Shown: one piece after another, positions 59,926 through 64,000 of the stretch
Layout: every line of letters begins with the position of its first letter
How positions within the stretch are numbered: the first letter of the stretch is position 1
Notes under the pieces: model-generated
What the model was told of the DNA's origin: nothing
Seen by the model: the letters and a program-made list of their open reading frames with translations, nothing else
Databases searched by the model: none
Origin: Peptococcaceae bacterium 1109
Lineage (GTDB): Bacteria > Bacillota > Limnochordia > Darwinibacteriales > Darwinibacteriaceae
Direction of reading: 5' to 3'
DNA: 64,000 nucleotides
NCBI GenBank assembly: GCA_001028815.1
Contig: LDJB01000002.1
Location: forward strand, 62,001-126,000
Translations under genes and position numbers: made by a program

Positions 59926-60921
59926 TCATTCTGGTCTGTCCATTCTCAGCTTCTGCTGCATAACGTGCCATATGTGACCTTGCTTGCTAGAAACCAACCG
60001 CTCCCGCACCACTTCACCCACCCGCTCACCGAGCTCGCGAGGGTTTTGGTCCACATAGGTTATGGAAAAGGGCAAGAGGGGTGCGGCATCTACTGCGCCG
60101 TAAGACCCCAGCAAGACATCTTCCCCGATCCTCAGCTTGTGCTTGCTCAGCTCCAGGATGGCGCCCCACGCCATGGAGTTGTTGAGGGCTAGGACCGCAT
60201 CGGGAAGTTCCCCTTGGAGGAATAATCGCACAGCGGCCTGGCCAGACGCTTGCGAGAAGTCCCCGTGATACTCCACAATCCTTTCTGGAGGGACCTTCCC
60301 TTCGGCCAAGGCAGCCCGGCAGCCGAAGGCCCGTTCCAGGGCTGTAGTAGCACTCATAGGGCCGTGGATCAGCCCAAAGGAGCGGGCGCCTTGCTCGAGA
60401 AAGTGGTGAACTAACTGGTACGCGGAAGAGTGGTTGTCCTCCACCACATAGTCCAGCTCCCCAGCTAATACTGGAGGGAGGCGGTCTACTAATACAACAG
60501 GCAGTCCGCCCCCATTGATGTCCTTGAGCAGTTCGTCATTGCCGCCCGCGGTGGCCACAACAAGGCAGTCCACCCGGTATTCAGACAAAACCCGCAAGAG
60601 CTTTGCTTCCTTCCGGCTGTCTTCATCAGAACTGGCGAAGATCAGGCTGAACCCATGGGGTGCTAAGACGTCTTCAAGCCCCTTAGAAATCTGCATGAAG
60701 TACGGGTTGGAGATATCAGGCACCAAGACGCCAATGGTGTTCGTCTTCTTTGTCTTTAGGCTGCGGGCTGCGGCATTGCGCCTGTACCCCAGCTCGGCAA
60801 TGGCCTCCCGCACCCGGCTGGCCAGGTGCTCTTGGACATAGGGGCTGCCGTTCAAAACCCGAGACACTGTAGCAGTGGACACGCCTGCCCGTTTAGCTAC
60901 ATCTTTAATGGTAACATCCAC
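59926..60921 (-). CDS. LacI-family regulator (copy 2 of duplicated cassette)
   Basis: 331 residues from GTG 60921 (GAGGAGG 9 bases upstream). Helix-turn-helix IKDVAKRAGVSTATVSRVLNGSP (about 5-27), hinge AARSLKTKKTNTIG and sensor domain VLVPDISNPYFMQIS, nearly identical in the DNA-contacting part to the LacI at 12053. First gene of LacI-SIS-PfkB-GpsA. The longer open frame to 61080 crosses the promoter and operator and is rejected. Likely autoregulated through the palindrome at 60990. Confidence 0.92.
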   Translation of the reverse strand: MDVTIKDVAKRAGVSTATVSRVLNGSPYVQEHLASRVREAIAELGYRRNAAARSLKTKKTNTIGVLVPDISNPYFMQISKGLEDVLAPHGFSLIFASSDEDSRKEAKLLRVLSEYRVDCLVVATAGGNDELLKDINGGGLPVVLVDRLPPVLAGELDYVVEDNHSSAYQLVHHFLEQGARSFGLIHGPMSATTALERAFGCRAALAEGKVPPERIVEYHGDFSQASGQAAVRLFLQGELPDAVLALNNSMAWGAILELSKHKLRIGEDVLLGSYGAVDAAPLLPFSITYVDQNPRELGERVGEVVRERLVSSKQGHIWHVMQQKLRMDRPE

Positions 60922-60989
60922 CGGGGTGCACCTCCTCGCCGCATGAAAGGGGGACGCCAATCCCTTCCCGCTGCGGCGGAAAGACTCAA

Positions 60990-61038
60990 AGTAAACGTTT
61001 ACAGAAAAAGAATCATTAAAACGAGTACCGTGCGGTAC
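60990..61038. promoter_or_regulatory. Operator and promoter region of cassette 2
   Basis: AGTAAACGTTTACA (60990-61003), containing a perfect GTAAACGTTTAC palindrome, is the same class as the sites at 17425 and 17564. A second inverted repeat GTACCG-TG-CGGTAC lies at 61025-61038. A weak minus-strand promoter is possible (TTGCGC near 61039-61044, TTTAAT-like -10 about 18 bases later). Confidence 0.6.
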
Positions 61039-61087
61039 GCGCAACTTTATCTTAACTGAAAATGGGCCGCCTGTCAACAATTGAAAT

Positions 61088-61121
61088 AGCCTTGTCAGTA
61101 TTCCCCAGCACTGACAAGGCT
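61088..61121 (-). terminator. Terminator of the 61-64 kb transporter operon
   Basis: Perfect 12-bp stem AGCCTTGTCAGT/ACTGACAAGGCT with a 10-base loop, 5 bases past the MalG-type stop; the minus strand continues ATTTCAATTG. Confidence 0.75.
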
Positions 61122-61126
61122 CTTAC

Positions 61127-62008
61127 CTAACCCTTGATTCCAGTCATAACGATGCCCCGCACGAAGTGTTTCTGCATGAAGACAAACAGGATGAGGATGG
61201 GGAGCAAGGCCATCACAGAGGCGGCCATCAAGAGGTTGTCTTTGGGCACCCCGCCGATCCCCGCTACAGACTGAAACATCCTTAAGCCCAGGGACACGGT
61301 GAAGTTTTCCCTGCTCTGCAAGTAGATCAGCGGGCTGATGAAGTCGTTCCAGTGCCACTGGAAACTCAAGATCGAAGCAGTTGCCAGTACTGGCTTAGAC
61401 AAGGGAAGGATAATACTCCAAAAAGTCCTGAAGGCACCAGCACCATCGATCTTAGCAGCTTCATCCAAAGTGGTAGGGACGCTCATAAAGAACTGCCGCA
61501 TGAGGAAGATGGTAAAAGGGCCGCCGCCGAAATAATACGGGACAACTAACGGCTTGAACGTATCTACCCATTTCAGGTTATTGTACAGAATGAACTGGGG
61601 CACGAGCAACACTTCCCGGGGAATCATCATGGTCCCCAAGAGCACCATAAACAGCACTCTCCGCCCGGGAAACTTGAACCGGGCAAAGCCATACCCCACA
61701 ATCGCGGCTGTGAGGACTTGGCCGGCGCCGGCAAGGATTGTGATCCACAGGGTGTTCTTGAAGAACAGGGCACAAGGTATCTCCTGCAAGACCCGGGCGT
61801 AGTTTTCCCACTGAATGGGGTTGGGAATCCAGACAGGCGGGAAAATGTACATCTGAGGGTTGCTTTTCAGGGAAGAAGATACTGTCCACACCAGAGGAAT
61901 CACGAACATTACAGCAAGGGCTGTGACGATCACATAGGTAAGGGCACGGTCAAACATCTCACGGCGCTGCTTGCTGGTATACCAGGCCTGGACCTTACTC
62001 GCTTTCAT
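61127..62008 (-). CDS. CUT1 sugar ABC transporter permease (MalG type)
   Basis: 293 residues from ATG 62008 (GAGGTGGG upstream), overlapping the MalF-type gene by 14 bases. Six predicted spans, EAA loop EAAKIDGAGAFRTFWSI, C-terminus VRGIVMTGIKG. Last gene of its operon and directly upstream of cassette 2, whose control region follows the terminator. Confidence 0.93.
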   Translation of the reverse strand: MKASKVQAWYTSKQRREMFDRALTYVIVTALAVMFVIPLVWTVSSSLKSNPQMYIFPPVWIPNPIQWENYARVLQEIPCALFFKNTLWITILAGAGQVLTAAIVGYGFARFKFPGRRVLFMVLLGTMMIPREVLLVPQFILYNNLKWVDTFKPLVVPYYFGGGPFTIFLMRQFFMSVPTTLDEAAKIDGAGAFRTFWSIILPLSKPVLATASILSFQWHWNDFISPLIYLQSRENFTVSLGLRMFQSVAGIGGVPKDNLLMAASVMALLPILILFVFMQKHFVRGIVMTGIKG

Positions 62009-62879
62009 AGTACACCCACCTCTTGGACAAAACGAACTGGAGTACGGTAACTGCAAAAACTACGATGAACAAAAGCCACGCTAGGGCCGAAGCGTAGCCC
62101 ATTTGGAACCATTCGAAGGCATTCTTGAAAAGGTATAAGACATAAAACAAGGTGGCGTTCGCGGGCCCGCCCTTAGTTGCGATGAAGGCCGTTGTGAACA
62201 CATTGAAGGATGAAATAATGCTTATGATCAAGTTAAACAGTAAGGTCGGGGAGAGCATGGGCAGCGTAATATGAAAGAACTTCTGCAAGACGCTCCCGCC
62301 ATCGATATCTGCCGCTTCATACAACTCTTGGTTGATCCCCTGGAGCCCCGCGAGGAAGATGAGCATGCGCTGCCCCCCGATCTCCCACAGACTGATCAAA
62401 ACCAGGGAAGGAATCGCCCAGCGAGTGCTGGATAGCCAAGGAACAGCAGGTAGGCCAATTTTCTCAAGCATCATGTTGAGAAGCCCGAAGTCACTGCGGA
62501 GGATCCAGACCCAGATCAGCGTGGTTGCCACCACCGGGGTAATTGACGGGATGTAAAACATTGTACGATACACAGTCTTGCCCCGGATATTCTGGTTGAG
62601 CAGCATGGCAAGGAGAAGGGATCCAATGATGCTTAGAGGTACGTTCAAGGCTACAAAATAGAGGGTGTTCTTCAGGGATTTCCAGAAAAGGGGTTCCTCG
62701 AACAGAGCCCGCTGGTAGTTATCTAACCCCGTCCAATAGGGACTCCCAAACAAGCTGTACTCAGAAAAGCTGACATACAGCGAATACAGCAGCGGCCCAA
62801 GGGTGAACACCAAAAAGCCAATGAGCCAGGGGCTGATAAACAGATATCCTTGGAGGGCCTGACGACGGCTTGCTTTCAT
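61995..62879 (-). CDS. CUT1 sugar ABC transporter permease (MalF type)
   Basis: 294 residues, six predicted spans beginning GYLFISPWLIGFLVFTLGP, EAA loop EAADIDGGSVLQKFFHI. The ATG has GGAGAGAA upstream. It follows the binding-protein gene after a bulged hairpin. Confidence 0.93.
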   Translation of the reverse strand: MKASRRQALQGYLFISPWLIGFLVFTLGPLLYSLYVSFSEYSLFGSPYWTGLDNYQRALFEEPLFWKSLKNTLYFVALNVPLSIIGSLLLAMLLNQNIRGKTVYRTMFYIPSITPVVATTLIWVWILRSDFGLLNMMLEKIGLPAVPWLSSTRWAIPSLVLISLWEIGGQRMLIFLAGLQGINQELYEAADIDGGSVLQKFFHITLPMLSPTLLFNLIISIISSFNVFTTAFIATKGGPANATLFYVLYLFKNAFEWFQMGYASALAWLLFIVVFAVTVLQFVLSKRWVYYESE

Positions 62880-62904
62880 TCAGTTTCTCTCCTTATCTGC
62901 GGGT

Positions 62905-62940
62905 TAAGAGAGACACCGGATTGGATCCGGTGCTCTCTTA
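62905..62940 (-). other. Intercistronic hairpin after the binding-protein gene
   Basis: Two stacked 8-bp stems, TAAGAGAG/CTCTCTTA and CACCGGAT/ATCCGGTG, with one bulged base and a 3-base loop, about 26 bases past the binding-protein stop. Confidence 0.8.
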
Positions 62941-62966
62941 GGGCATATGTGTGAGGGTGTTGGCTC

Positions 62967-64000
62967 TTAGGGACGATCAAGTACTCTTTGGACGGCGGCA
63001 TCAATCTGCTTTACCCCGTCACTGACTGGAACATCGCCCAGCAAGATTGCTTCCAAGCCAGAGATGACCGCAGAGCGCAGCTCCCCTGCCCTGAAGTTTG
63101 CAGGCATGGGGGTTGGGATATAGTTACCCTCATCCAAGGACTTGATGAAAGTGGTGTGGCCTTTGAGGCCCTGGAAATCTGGATGAGAGTTGATTTCCCC
63201 GTTTGTGGTGGGGTTAAGGCCGCTGGCCACATAGTCATAGAGCCGCTCGTCGCCAAGCATGTACTTAATCAGTTTCCACGCTGCTTCTTTGTTCTTGGAG
63301 GCAGCTGGAATCGCGTAGCCGTCAAAGGAGGAAGGCCCGGTAATTACGCCTGCAGGGCCAGCTGGTGCAGTAACCACTTCCCACTCCATGCCTTCTTGCA
63401 TTAGGTTGGCAGTGCCAGCCACATCCCAGTACCCGCCCAGCATGGTGGCAACTTGCCCTGTAGCGAAAGGTGATGCTACCATCTCGGAAGACCAGGGCGA
63501 GACCTTGTGCTTCAGGAACAGATCAGCCATCCATTGAATGGCGTCCACGGATGCTTCGGTGTTCAGGGCTGACTTAGTGCCAGTCTCATCGATCCAGCCG
63601 CCGCCAAAGGAATGGAATACTGTCATGATGGACGGCCATGTGATGGGTGCCTGCATACCGTATTGGTCAATTTTGCCGTCGCCGTTGGTATCAAGGGTCA
63701 AGGCCTTTGCAGCAGCGAGCCAATCATCGTAGGTCCAATCTGCTGTGGGCAGTTCCACGCCGGCCTTTTCAAAGAGGGTCTTGTTGTAGAACAGTGCGGA
63801 CACGCCTGGATGGATACTGAAAGGAATCATGTAGAGCGTGCCGTTAATCCGCGCGGCATCCAGGGCCGTTGGGTAGAAAGGTGAGAGATCAAAACCATCT
63901 TGGGCGATGAACGGTTCCAGATCAGTCCACAGCCCTTCCTTGGCGAAGTAGCCGTAGTTGTAGCTGGGGTTCATCTCCACCAAGTCGCCGATTGTCCCGG
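62967..64000 (-). CDS. CUT1 sugar ABC transporter substrate-binding protein, partial
   Basis: C-terminal 340 or so residues; the N-terminus with the signal peptide lies beyond the right edge (the frame is open to base 64000, reading TIGDLVEMNPSYNYGYF at the edge). Typical family 1 features: LYMIPFSIHPGVSALFYNKTLFEKAGVELPT (split), YDDWLAAAKALTLD, and a stretch DTNGDGKIDQYG resembling a calcium-binding loop. Ends ahead of the hairpin and the two permease genes. The adjacency to cassette 2 (pentose kinase/isomerase) makes a pentose-containing ligand possible. Confidence 0.92.
   Translation of the reverse strand, partial: GTIGDLVEMNPSYNYGYFAKEGLWTDLEPFIAQDGFDLSPFYPTALDAARINGTLYMIPFSIHPGVSALFYNKTLFEKAGVELPTADWTYDDWLAAAKALTLDTNGDGKIDQYGMQAPITWPSIMTVFHSFGGGWIDETGTKSALNTEASVDAIQWMADLFLKHKVSPWSSEMVASPFATGQVATMLGGYWDVAGTANLMQEGMEWEVVTAPAGPAGVITGPSSFDGYAIPAASKNKEAAWKLIKYMLGDERLYDYVASGLNPTTNGEINSHPDFQGLKGHTTFIKSLDEGNYIPTPMPANFRAGELRSAVISGLEAILLGDVPVSDGVKQIDAAVQRVLDRP

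Noticed and set aside
59926-61080. 53-codon N-terminal extension of the copy-2 LacI
   Set aside because: It would translate the operator and promoter region; the helix-turn-helix begins directly after GTG 60921, as in the paralogue.
1-64000. CRISPR arrays, tRNA/rRNA genes, insertion sequences, riboswitches
   Set aside because: I looked on both strands and saw no regular spaced repeats, transposase motifs or recognisable structured RNA; absence cannot be proven by eye.

Overview
This window is a dense carbohydrate-uptake region of a bacterium, probably a fermentative Firmicutes-like (Bacillota) lineage. Supporting signs are strong AGGAGG-type ribosome binding sites, frequent GTG/TTG starts, LacI and SorC regulators, compact operons and moderate GC. 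Six of the seven binding proteins show an N-terminus, and all six have a cleavable signal peptide without a lipobox cysteine. That fits a soluble periplasmic location and hence a two-membrane envelope (Limnochordia-like or similar). The taxonomy is inference. No rRNA, tRNA, CRISPR array or insertion sequence was recognised.

Layout. 1-2.2 kb (-): N-terminal part of a subtilisin-like lipoprotein behind a surface-type multidomain protein that seems to have lost its 5' end. 2.2-10.4 kb: a FAD oxidoreductase (-) divergent from a CUT1 sugar-ABC operon (+) with LacI, DUF4127 and TIM-barrel genes. 10.5-17.4 kb (-): permease, binding protein, permease, GH172, LacI, SIS isomerase and a broken PfkB kinase, with LacI-type operators upstream. 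17.8-19.1 kb (-): an unassigned, possibly TIM-barrel protein. 19.4-21.1 kb (+): an XRE / ImmA-type protease / PIN-nuclease module. 21.1-24.1 kb (-): Gfo/Idh/MocA oxidoreductase, zinc alcohol dehydrogenase and AhpC. 24.2-28.4 kb (-): LacI plus a complete CUT1 system. 28.6-45 kb (-): a large locus with LacI, a GH65 phosphorylase, two binding proteins (one of 946 aa), two permease pairs, an NHL-TPR-Yip1 membrane protein, a DUF5696 protein and a secreted protein. 45-55.5 kb (-): SorC regulator, class II aldolase, FGGY kinase, CUT1 system, second aldolase, 1-phosphofructokinase-like kinase, then two decayed genes (ROK and GH20). 55.7-57.2 kb (-): a 59-residue winged-helix-like protein and a radical-SAM sulfatase-maturase-like enzyme. 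57.2-60.9 kb (-): LacI, SIS, PfkB and a GpsA-like dehydrogenase, paralogous to the 10.5-13 kb cassette. 61.1-64 kb (-): another CUT1 system whose binding protein runs off the window.

How the genes work together. Seven binding proteins and seven permease pairs occur with no ATP-binding subunit, so a shared MsmX/UgpC-type ATPase must be encoded elsewhere. Six of the seven binding-protein genes are followed by a strong hairpin before the next gene. The GH172 locus and its paralogous cassette suggest a D-arabinose route: intracellular GH172, ribokinase-like kinase, arabinose-5-phosphate isomerase, ribulose 5-phosphate. The SorC locus looks like a ketose or sugar-alcohol route ending in class II aldolase cleavage. 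Several genes are visibly decaying: a kinase with an inferred 89-bp deletion, a GH20 missing its 3' third, a ROK protein missing its DNA-binding end, and a surface protein missing its signal peptide.
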